Below, piece after piece: positions 8,638-16,858 of a stretch of 37,133 nt of DNA. The notes under the pieces are model-generated. The model had not been told where the DNA came from. It made no database searches and saw only the letters and a list, made by a program, of their open reading frames with translations. Source of the DNA: Acidobacteriaceae bacterium (GTDB lineage Bacteria; Acidobacteriota; Terriglobia; Terriglobales; Acidobacteriaceae). Where the stretch lies: NCBI GenBank assembly GCA_025355505.1, contig JANXZM010000056.1, positions 1-37,133 on the forward strand, in the 5' to 3' direction. Numbering within the stretch: position 1 is the stretch's first letter; the number at the start of each line of letters is the position of its first letter. A program made the position numbers and the translations under genes.

Positions 8638-10005
8638 CTACGAATTTCTCTCAGCCGCGTCGAGGGCGGCAATGACGGCCCCAAGATCGGCATCGAGCAC
8701 CACCGGGGCACGCTGCAGATATTTTGCCTGCGCCGCCTCGGTCTCCTCGGGCGTTCCGGCAAATAGGTCACCGCGGTGGAACTTGATGGTGAAATCGGGA
8801 TCTTTGAGAACATGGCCGGTCAGGATCAGAACCACGGACTCGCCGGGTTTGACGAATCCGCTGCGGCGCAGCTTCTTGAGTCCGGCGAGCGTGACGGCGG
8901 AGGCAGGTTCGCAGCCCACGCCATCGGCGCCGATTTCCGCTTTCGCAGCGGCAATCTCGATTTCTGTAACTTCTTCGACCTCGCCGCCGGTCGCCTGGAG
9001 CACACGCAGAGCTTTTTTCCACGATGCCGGATTGCCGATGCGTATGGCGGTCGCGAGCGTGTCGGCGGTCATGGGTTCGATCTTCGTCCCGCCAAACTCT
9101 CGCACGCTGCGGTAGAACGGATTCGCGCCTTGCGCCTGGATGATGGAAAGCTTCGGCAGCCGCGAGATCAGTTTGAGCTCACGCATTTCGAGAAGCCCCT
9201 TGCCGATCGCGGAACTGTTCCCGAGATTGCCTCCGGGGACAATGATGTGGTCCGGCGGCTCCCACGCGAGTTGCTCCATAAGTTCGATAGCGGCGGTTTT
9301 CTGCCCTTCAATGCGATAAGGATTCACCGAATTCAGCAGGTACACCGGCTTCTGGCGGACCAGGTCGTTGAGGATGCGGACACATCCATCGAAATCGGTG
9401 CGGAGTTGGCAGGTGAGTGCTCCGTAGTCCAGCGATTGCGACAGCTTGCCCCAGGAAATTTTGCCATCGGGGATCAGGACCAAGCTGTGCATGTTGCCGC
9501 GCGCAGCATAGGCGGCCATGGAAGCTGAAGTGTTGCCGGTAGAGGCGCAGGCTACCCAGCTGAATTTGCCCTGGTGCGCGGACGAGGCTGCGAACGTCAT
9601 CCCCGTGTCTTTGAACGATGCGGTCGGGTTCATGCCCTGGTGCTTGGCGTGGAGATTCTCAACTCCCGCCGCGCGCGCGCAGCGTGGCAGGTGGTAGAGC
9701 GGCGTGTTGCCTTCACGCAGCGAGATGGCATGCTCCGCGGGAATGTGCGGCAGAAGCTCGCGGAAGCGCCAGACTCCGCTCTGGTCGAGCGCATCGCGTG
9801 AGGTGCGGCGGTTGAGCCACAGAGACTTCAGCGCCGCGGCGTCGAAGGCACGCGGATCAAGAGTCCATCCGGGGAAAAAGAATTCCAGCAGGTCGCCGCA
9901 AGTCATACAACGAAAATCCTGGCCGGCGGAATCGGGAGTGGCGCCGCAGTTTATGCAGCGCAGGCACGAGGCGGGTTCGGTGGTTTGGGTGGTCGACAAG
10001 GGCAT
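8638..10005 (-). CDS. thrC: Threonine synthase
   Basis: A PLP enzyme that converts O-phosphohomoserine to threonine. From ATG 10005 it has 455 residues. An N-terminal zinc-ribbon-like segment with CLRC, NC, RC and TC cysteines (14-36) is common in this ThrC subgroup. The PLP lysine is Lys132 in NPTASFKDTGM, and a glycine-rich phosphate loop (PGGNLGNSSAIGKG) follows. A longer reading from GTG 10080 adds 25 residues of unlikely sequence; 10005 fits the start of homology but has a weak ribosome site. It is the first enzyme of a thrC-thrB pair. Threonine is also the precursor of isoleucine, made by the aminotransferase gene nearby. Confidence 0.9.
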   Translation of the reverse strand: MPLSTTQTTEPASCLRCINCGATPDSAGQDFRCMTCGDLLEFFFPGWTLDPRAFDAAALKSLWLNRRTSRDALDQSGVWRFRELLPHIPAEHAISLREGNTPLYHLPRCARAAGVENLHAKHQGMNPTASFKDTGMTFAASSAHQGKFSWVACASTGNTSASMAAYAARGNMHSLVLIPDGKISWGKLSQSLDYGALTCQLRTDFDGCVRILNDLVRQKPVYLLNSVNPYRIEGQKTAAIELMEQLAWEPPDHIIVPGGNLGNSSAIGKGLLEMRELKLISRLPKLSIIQAQGANPFYRSVREFGGTKIEPMTADTLATAIRIGNPASWKKALRVLQATGGEVEEVTEIEIAAAKAEIGADGVGCEPASAVTLAGLKKLRRSGFVKPGESVVLILTGHVLKDPDFTIKFHRGDLFAGTPEETEAAQAKYLQRAPVVLDADLGAVIAALDAAERNS

Positions 10006-10109
10006 GATCCGGTGGAAGGCGGCCACGCAAGGCACTCGCCCATAGACATGATACGGCACGGCTGCATTGGCGAGGCCCACTACGCGCTTGAATCTTCAGA
10101 CGCTGCTCA

Positions 10110-10129
10110 CGCGGACAGGAGTGTCCGAG
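10110..10129. repeat. GACAGGAGTGTCC-type palindromic repeat, copy 3
   Basis: CGCGGACA-GGAG-TGTCCGAG, with one arm mismatch, between the cupin stop and the threonine synthase start. It shares its core with the copies at about 224-242 and 2742-2761. Confidence 0.55.
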
Positions 10130-10140
10130 CCACTCGGGCG

Positions 10141-10656
10141 CTAGCGCAAATAATCGTCGGTCTTGTTCATCCAGTCGGCGCGGGGCGGGCTGAAGATATC
10201 GAGATCGACGGTATCCACAAGCGCCTCGGCCCGATGCGGCATGTTCGGCGGAATGGTCAGAACCTCGCCCGCATTCACCACAATCTCCTGGCCGTCGATC
10301 CAGAATTTTAGCGCGCCTTCCAAAATGTAGGTGATCTGCTCGTTGTGATGGCTGTGTTCGGGCACAATACATCCTTTCTTGAGCAGGACGCGAGCAAGCA
10401 TGACGTTTTGCCCGACCACGAAATGGCGGCCCAGCAAAGGGTTCAGGGCTTCGACTTCCACGGAACTCCACGGGATATGCCGCAACTCGGCCTTGACTGG
10501 CTTGCCCTTCAGGACGGTGGCTTTGAGTGCCACTTTACTTGCCTGGCGTGTGGCTTTCGTCGCTTTCGCTATCTTGGCCACGGTTGTCTTTCGTGCGGAC
10601 CGTTTTCGTGCGGGTCTTCGGGCGGTCGTTTTCAGCGTCTTCTTTTTCATCTTCAT
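10141..10656 (-). CDS. Cupin-domain protein with basic histone-like N-terminal tail
   Basis: 171 residues. The first 55 or so are almost entirely Lys, Arg, Ala and Thr (KKKTLKTTARRPARKR, AKATKATRQASK), resembling the tails of bacterial histone H1-like proteins. A single cupin barrel follows, with motif 1 at HSHHNEQITYILEG and motif 2 at IPPNMPHRAEA, supplying the usual metal-binding histidines. The start at ATG 10656 is well supported by GGAG 8 bases upstream; a longer GTG reading from 10686 lacks support. Single-domain cupins may be dioxygenases, isomerases or small-molecule sensors, and the sequence does not say which. The basic tail suggests nucleic-acid or polyanion binding (inference). 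It is divergent from the aminotransferase gene across 141 bases and upstream of thrC. Confidence 0.8.
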   Translation of the reverse strand: MKMKKKTLKTTARRPARKRSARKTTVAKIAKATKATRQASKVALKATVLKGKPVKAELRHIPWSSVEVEALNPLLGRHFVVGQNVMLARVLLKKGCIVPEHSHHNEQITYILEGALKFWIDGQEIVVNAGEVLTIPPNMPHRAEALVDTVDLDIFSPPRADWMNKTDDYLR

Positions 10657-10797
10657 AAACGTGGCTCCATAAAAGATATTACACACCGCAAGCTATGTCT
10701 CCCTAAATATGTCAATCCGGCCCGGCACAGCTTCGCGCCTTGCCGCGCCGCGGCAGCGCAGGTAGTCTTAAGAGATTCCAGCTTTATTAAGGACAAC

Positions 10798-11739
10798 ATG
10801 GGAACTGCCCGCTACCTATGGATTCATGATTCTTTGAGACCCGCCAACGAAGGCGTGGTCCCGTTTTTGAGTGCCGCTGTACAGTACGGCTTCAGCGTGT
10901 TTGAAGGGATCCGCTGCTACTCGACCGATAAGGGGCCGGCCGTGTTCCGGATGAACGAACACGTCGAACGCCTGCTGGACTCCGCTCACATCGTGGGCTT
11001 TCGCGAGCTGCCAATTACGGCCGAAAAGGTGAAGGCTGCCATCCACCAGACAATTGCGGCGAACGAATTTTCCGCGTGCTACATCCGGCCGATGATTTAC
11101 CTGGACGGCGCGATGAGCATGACGGTCGAGGCCGGTCAGCCGCGCTTCGTGGTCGCCGTGTGGGAGTGGAAGACTTTTCTGGGGGCCGAGGCCAAGGAAC
11201 GCGGCATCCGCGCCAATATCGCATCGTTCACGCGGCTGCATCCGAACATCATGATGACCAAGGCCAAGGTCTCGGGAAATTATGTGAGCTCGATTCTGGC
11301 CAAGACCGAGTCTCACCGCGCCGGATTCGATGAGGCAATCATGTTGGGACCCGATGGATACGTGGCCGAGTGCACCGGCGAAAATCTCTTCATCGTGCGC
11401 AACAAAATCATCTGCACTACCCCGCGGGCCGGGATTTTGGAAGGCATTACTCGCGACACCCTGATCACGCTGGCTCGGGATTTGGGCTACTCCGTGGTCG
11501 AGGAGCCCATCTCACGCGATCAGCTTTATATTGCCGACGAAGTTTTTGTGTGCGGCACGGCCGCGGAAGTGGTTGCGCTCCGCGAAATCGATTTTCGCGT
11601 CATCGGCGACGGCAAGGCTGGTCCCGTAACCCGTGCCTTGCAACAGGAATTCGACAAACTGGTAAGCGGCCGGCACCTTCGCTCGGCGCAATGGCTAGCG
11701 CCCGTGCCCGCACTGAATGCGGCGGAGGTACGAAGCTAG
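10798..11739 (+). CDS. ilvE: Branched-chain amino acid aminotransferase
   Basis: A PLP fold-type IV aminotransferase that makes or degrades valine, leucine and isoleucine with 2-oxoglutarate/glutamate as partner. It has 313 residues, the normal length. N-terminal signature: VQYGFSVFEGIRCY (28-41). PLP lysine: Lys157 in TKAKVSGNY. The class-IV signature is EAIMLGPDGYVAECTGENLF (179-198). ATG 10798 has AAGGA about 6 bases upstream, and homology begins there; the open frame upstream overlaps the cupin gene on the other strand and is not coding. A Cys/Met-metabolism enzyme follows 100 bases downstream in the same direction. Confidence 0.92.
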   Translation: MGTARYLWIHDSLRPANEGVVPFLSAAVQYGFSVFEGIRCYSTDKGPAVFRMNEHVERLLDSAHIVGFRELPITAEKVKAAIHQTIAANEFSACYIRPMIYLDGAMSMTVEAGQPRFVVAVWEWKTFLGAEAKERGIRANIASFTRLHPNIMMTKAKVSGNYVSSILAKTESHRAGFDEAIMLGPDGYVAECTGENLFIVRNKIICTTPRAGILEGITRDTLITLARDLGYSVVEEPISRDQLYIADEVFVCGTAAEVVALREIDFRVIGDGKAGPVTRALQQEFDKLVSGRHLRSAQWLAPVPALNAAEVRS

Positions 11740-11774
11740 CGCGAGTTTCGCATTCGGATATCGTTATTTCGGCT

Positions 11775-11826
11775 GTAGAGACGGGGCCTGCCCCGTCTCC
11801 GGAGTCGCGGCAAGCCGCGTCTCTAC
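11775..11826. repeat. GTAGAGAC palindromic element, complete copy
   Basis: Outer ends GTAGAGAC (11775-11782) and GTCTCTAC (11819-11826) are inverted. Inside is a perfect hairpin GAGACGGGGC-CT-GCCCCGTCTC (11778-11799), then a second GC arm pair. The right end abuts AGGAG (11827-11831), the ribosome site of the next gene. Shorter relatives occur at 19421-19446 and 29875-29903. Confidence 0.75.
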
Positions 11827-11839
11827 AGGAGATTTTAAA

Positions 11840-13045
11840 ATGAAGAAGCATCAATTTCATCAGGAAACCGAGGCGGTACGCGGCGGCGCCAGCCTCGCCA
11901 AAAAGAACGGTCCGCTCTCCACGCCGATCTATCAGACTTCGACCTTCGAAGTCACCGACATGCAGGAGCAGGTGCGCGCCACGCCTACCGACCGCTTCTA
12001 CACGCGCTACGGCAATCCCACATCTACGGCCGCCGAAAATGCCATCGCCGAACTGGAAGGCACGGATGCGACGCTACTGTTTTCTTCCGGTATGGCCGCG
12101 ATCACGACCTCGATTCTTTCGTTGGTGAAGGCGGGCGACCATATCGTGGCGCAGCGCGATATTTATGGCGGCGTCATCAAGTTCCTTTCCCGATGGCTGC
12201 CGAAGCTGGGGATCGAAACCACGTTCGTCGACACCAACGACATCGAGCAGCACGAGCGAGCAATCCTCCCCAACACCAAGATCCTCTACATCGAGTCGCC
12301 CACGAATCCGACGGTGCGGGTGGTCGATCTGGAAAAGATCGCGGCGCTCGCGCACAAGCGCGGCCTGATCTCGGCCATTGATTCGACATTTGCCACACCG
12401 ATCAATTGCCGTCCGGCGGAGTGGGGCATCGATTTGGTGCTGCATTCGGGGACGAAATATTTTGGCGGCCATTCCGACCTGATCTGCGGCATCGCAACCG
12501 GACGACGCGATTTGATCGAGCAAATCCATCATGGGCGCACCACGCTCGGCGGCTGCATCGATCCACACGCGGCGTTTCTGCTGTTGCGCGGGATCAAGAC
12601 GCTGGCCGTGAGGGTCGAGCGCCAAAACGACAACGCGATGCGGATTGCCGAGTTCCTCCGCCGGCATCCCAAGGTGACACGGGTGCACTATCCGATGCTG
12701 AAGGAGCATCCGGACTACGCGATCGCCAAGAAGCAAATGGCGGGTGCGGGAGGCGTTGTAAGTTTCGAGGTGGAAGGCACCGGCGCCGACGCCTGCCGCG
12801 TGGCCGAAGCGCTGAATCTATTTACCCTGGCGCCAAGCCTCGGCGGAGTGGATTCGCTGGTGACCATCCCGGTGCTGACCTCGCACTACCTGATCGATCC
12901 CGCGGTGCTGAAAAAGATGGGCGTGACCGAGCAGATGATCCGGCTGTCGGTGGGCGTTGAACATGTTGAGGATTTGATTGCTGACCTCGATAAGGGGCTG
13001 GCGGTGCTGAGCGGGGCGCGGAAAGAGGCGGCGGTGGCGGACTAG
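11840..13045 (+). CDS. Cys/Met-metabolism PLP enzyme (cystathionine gamma-synthase/lyase family)
   Basis: A 401-residue PLP enzyme of the Cys/Met metabolism family, at standard length. Signatures: YTRYGNPT (54-61), the FSSGMAA cofactor loop (81-87), DSTFATP (181-187) and the PLP lysine Lys206 in HSGTKYFGGHSD. The family includes cystathionine gamma-synthase, beta- and gamma-lyases, methionine gamma-lyase and O-acylhomoserine sulfhydrylases; sequence reading alone does not separate them. Proximity to homoserine kinase and threonine synthase fits a role at the homoserine-methionine-threonine branch. ATG 11840 is set by AGGAG 8 bases upstream, directly beside a palindromic element. It ends before a good terminator. 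Confidence 0.88.
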   Translation: MKKHQFHQETEAVRGGASLAKKNGPLSTPIYQTSTFEVTDMQEQVRATPTDRFYTRYGNPTSTAAENAIAELEGTDATLLFSSGMAAITTSILSLVKAGDHIVAQRDIYGGVIKFLSRWLPKLGIETTFVDTNDIEQHERAILPNTKILYIESPTNPTVRVVDLEKIAALAHKRGLISAIDSTFATPINCRPAEWGIDLVLHSGTKYFGGHSDLICGIATGRRDLIEQIHHGRTTLGGCIDPHAAFLLLRGIKTLAVRVERQNDNAMRIAEFLRRHPKVTRVHYPMLKEHPDYAIAKKQMAGAGGVVSFEVEGTGADACRVAEALNLFTLAPSLGGVDSLVTIPVLTSHYLIDPAVLKKMGVTEQMIRLSVGVEHVEDLIADLDKGLAVLSGARKEAAVAD

Positions 13046-13082
13046 GGTCGCGCGTGCGGTTCATCGTTGAGTTTCAGAAAGG

Positions 13083-13117
13083 AAATCCTGGCTCGTTTGC
13101 AGCCGGGATTTTCTTGT
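13083..13117. terminator. Rho-independent terminator between converging genes
   Basis: An 11-base stem (AAATCCTGGCT with AGCCGGGATTT, one G-T pair, 7-base loop) followed by TTTTCTTGT on the plus strand. It lies 37 bases after the Cys/Met enzyme stop. The opposite strand also ends in a T-containing tail, so it may serve the converging TonB receptor gene too. Confidence 0.75.
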
Positions 13118-13134
13118 CTGCTCAACTTCTCAAC

Positions 13135-16100
13135 TTAGAAGATGAACTTCGCCCCCATCTGCAGGATGCGAGGATTGTGCGCCGCGAGGAATTGAAATAA
13201 GTTGTTAGAGCCCAATCCGTTGGTGCCGGAGCTGCTATTGTTCGCTCCGGAACCTGCATCGCCGGCAATGGCAGCCCATTCTGTGTGGTTAAACACGTTA
13301 AAGGCTTCGGCCCGGAACTCGAAAACCTTGCTTTCCGTCACGGCAAAGCGCTTGAAAAGCGCCATGTCGAAGTTGGTGCGGTTTGGATTGCGCAAGGAGT
13401 TCCTCCCCGAGTTTCCGAAGGTAAGCCCGCGAGGGGTCGTGAAGGCATCGGGGTTGTAGAGAGTGCCCGGCGGGATATTCGAATTGGGGTCGCCGATCCG
13501 ATCCGCGTATGAGGCAGTCCCCACGCCGTTGCCGACCCCGGCGTTGTCGCCGTACGTCGTGGCGTTGGTTACGCTGAATGGAGTTCCGCTCTGATAAGCC
13601 ACAATACCCGACCACTGCCAGCCACCGAGAAAGGTGTGGCTGAGACCGGGTTTCTTGAACAACGGCAAGTCATAGACGTAGCCGATATTCAGCAAGTGCC
13701 GAGCATCGAAACTCGAGCTGGCCCGATTGGCGCCCGGGTTGTAGGAGTTCACGAAGCCGGCGTCGTAACGATCCGAGGCATCGTCGATGGAGTGACTATA
13801 GGTGTAGGCGGCATTGAGGGTGAGTCCACCGACACTTCTGCGCGCCGAAACCTGCAGGGCGTGATAGCTCGAAGATGCTGCGGGCTCAAGCCGAGTGATG
13901 GTGTGCAAGCCGTAATAGGGACGAAAGAAATTCGCGTCCGCTCCGCAAGCCACCTGAAGATTGATAGCCGCCTGTCCCTTCACGTCCACTCCACTAGGAG
14001 TCTGCATCGTGCCGCAGTCGTCGTGACCGTTCGCGCCGATGGCTTCACCGGGTTTGTATGGATTTTGACTGAGGGGCACAGGGTGCAACTGATTCAGGTC
14101 GGTCTGACGCCCGAGATGTGTGCCCTTGCTTCCCACATAGGAGACGGTCACCACCGTATTGTGTAGCAATTCATGCTGGACGTCGAGGTGCCACTGCTGC
14201 ATGTAGGGCCAGATCACTTTCTTGGGGATCGAGATGAAGCTGAAGGGGAACGAAGCAGACAATTCCCCTCCTCCGATATTCGAGTAACCAACGATATTGC
14301 TCTGCGTTGCGCTCTGCAACAGAGGCGAGGACTGTCCTTCCATGCCTTCGGTGTTGGCCTCGTTTCCGTTGCTGTGCTCAAAGAAGATGCCATAACCACC
14401 ACGAATAGCCGTCTTGCCGTTGCCCCATGGGTCGTAGGCAAAGCCGATCCGCGGGGCAGGGTTAAACAAGTGTCCCTTGGAGCAACCGACTGGAACGCCC
14501 CCCACTCCACACTGCACTAATCCGTCCAGCGGGTTGCCAACTCCCGGAACCAGCGAGCCGTCTGCGGCGAGTTGCGGTGCGTCGGCCACGCTATACGCCG
14601 CCGGATCCCAGTTATAAGCATGCTTGTATTTTTCGCGATAGGTACCTAACAAGCTGACCCGCAGCCCAAGATTCAGGGTGAGCCGGTTCGTGATCCGGAA
14701 ATCGTCCTGCAGGTACGGCTCGAATATCTTGTAGCGGTTGTAGAACTTCAACTGGTTGCTGCCCTGGGAGAAGCTGGAAACATGTCCGAGGAGCAGATCG
14801 GCAAAGGCATTTCCTGTTGACACGGGGCTGCCTGTATCGAACCCGAGTGAACCGCTGACCATCACGCTGCTAAGTTCATTCTTCTGCGCCGCTACCAAGT
14901 AGACGCCGAACTGCAGGTTATGCTTTCCGACAATCTTGGTCATGTTGTCGCGATAGGTGTACGTCGGATTCGAGTTGTATGGGCCCTCCGGCCACTCACC
15001 GGCCGGATCCATATAAAAACCGTTATTATAAGCAGCGCCTTGGCCGATGGTGATGGCCGGCAATTTGCCACCAAAGCCGTTATTAAAGAGGTAGCCCATG
15101 GCCAAACCTTGGGGCCGCTGCCAGGCAGTGCCCGTGGACTTGAACGAAATATGGTCGGTGGTGTAGCTGGCTACAAATTCGTTGAGTAGCGTCGGCGAAA
15201 CCGTGCTGGTGAGGCGCGCCACCATGCTGACTCCTGGGCCAGTGAAGTTCGTCTGGACGGTGGGGTAGGCGCTGCCGGTCCAGATGGTGGAGGGTTCGAT
15301 CGTATTCCACGAATCGTGCACGTAGCGGAGGGTGACGCGGTTGTGCTCGTTAAGATTGTGATCCACCCGGAAAAGTTCCTCGCGCCAGGTTGTGGGCTGG
15401 GTAACGGACGCGTTGAAAAACGCCGCTCCCGGAACGTCGGATCCGGTTGTGGCAACCGGGATCAGTGCCAGCAAGGCTTGGCCCACCGGATCCAATTGAT
15501 TCGCCGGAATCTGATTGTTGGGGAAGTAGTTGCCGGGGTGCAAGGGGTCATAGGGACAATCGACAAAAGAGCTCGTCGTGGGATTGGGGCAGACATCATT
15601 GAAGTTACCGGCACGTTCCAAGCTGTACGGTACTCCCGCATTAAAAGTCGTGGGCACGCGTTCGCGACGCCATTCCTGGGACCAAAAAAAGAATGTCTTC
15701 TGCTTGTCTTTGTTGTAGACGCCGGGAATGTAAACCGGGCCGCCGATGGTATAGCCAAAGTCGTTCTTTTTGTACGGCGCCACCGAAGAATCAAAGTAAT
15801 TGCGCGCGTTAAAGACGTCGTTCCGAACGAACTCGTAGGCGTCGCCGTGGAAGGCGCTGGTGCCGGACTTGGTTTCCACCTCGACCGTGCCGGAGCCGTT
15901 GCGCCCGTACTGCGCCCCGTAGTTCGAAGTCAGCACCTTGAACTCAGCGATGGCGTCCAAACTGGGATAGACGTTCAGGCTGCCGTTACTGCCGTTGTCC
16001 ATGTTGTCGCCGCCATCGAGTTCCCAGTTGTTGTACTCGATGCGGCCGCCATTCATGCTGTAGGCGACACTTCCCGTGATACCGACGCCGGCCTCATCCG

Positions 16101-16608
16101 ATCCGCTCTGGTTGCTGACGCCCGGAACCAAGGTGACTAACTGTGTGAAGTTGCGGCCGTTCAACTGCAGTTGGCTGATTTCTTTGCCGGTCACGGTCCC
16201 CGTCAGATCCGAGGACTGAGTTTCGACTTGAGCGACCATGCTGCCTTCCACCGTGATCTCGGTAGTGGACGCGCCGACTTCCAGGGTTGTGTCGATGCGA
16301 GCCTTCTGGGCGACGCGTAGGACTACGTTCCTCGCCTCGTACTTCTTGAAGCCCTGGGCCGTGATGGTGACGTTGTAAGTAGCGGGCGCGGGCAAGGCGG
16401 GCACCGAGTATTCGCCGTCAGAATTTGTGGTGGTAGTCCGATTGATACCGCGCTCCGTGCTGGTAACCGCAACCTGCGCGTTGGCGACGCTCGCGCCGGT
16501 GGAGTCGCGAACCGTTCCCGTCAGAAAGGCTGTGTCCTGGGCGTGCGCGAATGCCGCCGAAAGCACTAACACTCCTACTGCAATTCCACATAGCAGACGA
16601 ATTCTCAT
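13135..16608 (-). CDS. Oar-type TonB-dependent outer-membrane receptor
   Basis: A very large outer-membrane receptor (1157 residues). A signal peptide (first 24 residues, ending AFAHAQ) is followed by a carboxypeptidase-regulatory-like beta-sandwich (about 27-110, with GTVRDSTGASVANAQV). Then come a plug domain (about 115-240, with LQLNGRNFTQLVTLVPG) and a long beta-barrel ending in an aromatic residue (GAKFIF). This architecture is heavily expanded in Acidobacteria and is usually linked to uptake of carbohydrate or plant-polymer fragments; this receptor's ligand is unknown. The start at ATG 16608 has AGGGAG 6 bases upstream. A LacI-family gene lies upstream in the same direction, and a candidate LacI operator sits in the 250-base leader. 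It needs TonB energy; a TonB-like gene is at 34805. Confidence 0.92.
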   Translation of the reverse strand: MRIRLLCGIAVGVLVLSAAFAHAQDTAFLTGTVRDSTGASVANAQVAVTSTERGINRTTTTNSDGEYSVPALPAPATYNVTITAQGFKKYEARNVVLRVAQKARIDTTLEVGASTTEITVEGSMVAQVETQSSDLTGTVTGKEISQLQLNGRNFTQLVTLVPGVSNQSGSDEAGVGITGSVAYSMNGGRIEYNNWELDGGDNMDNGSNGSLNVYPSLDAIAEFKVLTSNYGAQYGRNGSGTVEVETKSGTSAFHGDAYEFVRNDVFNARNYFDSSVAPYKKNDFGYTIGGPVYIPGVYNKDKQKTFFFWSQEWRRERVPTTFNAGVPYSLERAGNFNDVCPNPTTSSFVDCPYDPLHPGNYFPNNQIPANQLDPVGQALLALIPVATTGSDVPGAAFFNASVTQPTTWREELFRVDHNLNEHNRVTLRYVHDSWNTIEPSTIWTGSAYPTVQTNFTGPGVSMVARLTSTVSPTLLNEFVASYTTDHISFKSTGTAWQRPQGLAMGYLFNNGFGGKLPAITIGQGAAYNNGFYMDPAGEWPEGPYNSNPTYTYRDNMTKIVGKHNLQFGVYLVAAQKNELSSVMVSGSLGFDTGSPVSTGNAFADLLLGHVSSFSQGSNQLKFYNRYKIFEPYLQDDFRITNRLTLNLGLRVSLLGTYREKYKHAYNWDPAAYSVADAPQLAADGSLVPGVGNPLDGLVQCGVGGVPVGCSKGHLFNPAPRIGFAYDPWGNGKTAIRGGYGIFFEHSNGNEANTEGMEGQSSPLLQSATQSNIVGYSNIGGGELSASFPFSFISIPKKVIWPYMQQWHLDVQHELLHNTVVTVSYVGSKGTHLGRQTDLNQLHPVPLSQNPYKPGEAIGANGHDDCGTMQTPSGVDVKGQAAINLQVACGADANFFRPYYGLHTITRLEPAASSSYHALQVSARRSVGGLTLNAAYTYSHSIDDASDRYDAGFVNSYNPGANRASSSFDARHLLNIGYVYDLPLFKKPGLSHTFLGGWQWSGIVAYQSGTPFSVTNATTYGDNAGVGNGVGTASYADRIGDPNSNIPPGTLYNPDAFTTPRGLTFGNSGRNSLRNPNRTNFDMALFKRFAVTESKVFEFRAEAFNVFNHTEWAAIAGDAGSGANNSSSGTNGLGSNNLFQFLAAHNPRILQMGAKFIF

Positions 16609-16786
16609 ATCTGACTCCCTCTCGCCAATTCGACGCAGAACCAATGCCAGACGCTTTTCATCAAAAGACTCTCATCAAAGAGTCATCTGGGCTTCCATCC
16701 AGAAGCTGGTTTGTGCCGGGCCCGATGCCGTCCATCCTCCCGGCACTACCAGCGTTCTCATCCTCAAAAACACACAAATACCGTTA

Positions 16787-16800
16787 TTAAAACGTATCAA
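16787..16800 (-). promoter_or_regulatory. Candidate LacI-family operator in the receptor promoter
   Basis: Read on the minus strand: TTGATACGTTTTAA, an imperfect palindrome centred on CG (5 of 7 positions pair), the usual shape of LacI/GalR-family operators. A TTGACA-like -35 box lies just upstream on the same strand (16828-16823), so a bound repressor would cover the -10 region. It lies in the gap between the LacI gene and the receptor. Confidence 0.5.
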
Positions 16801-16858
16801 TACTGCTTCAGGTGTCTCTCTCTGTCAAGAGAAAATACAGGCCTTGTGCCGGGGGGCA

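Noticed and set aside
10345-10797. Extension of the aminotransferase frame upstream
   Set aside because: Antisense to the cupin gene; the family N terminus and ribosome site are at 10798.
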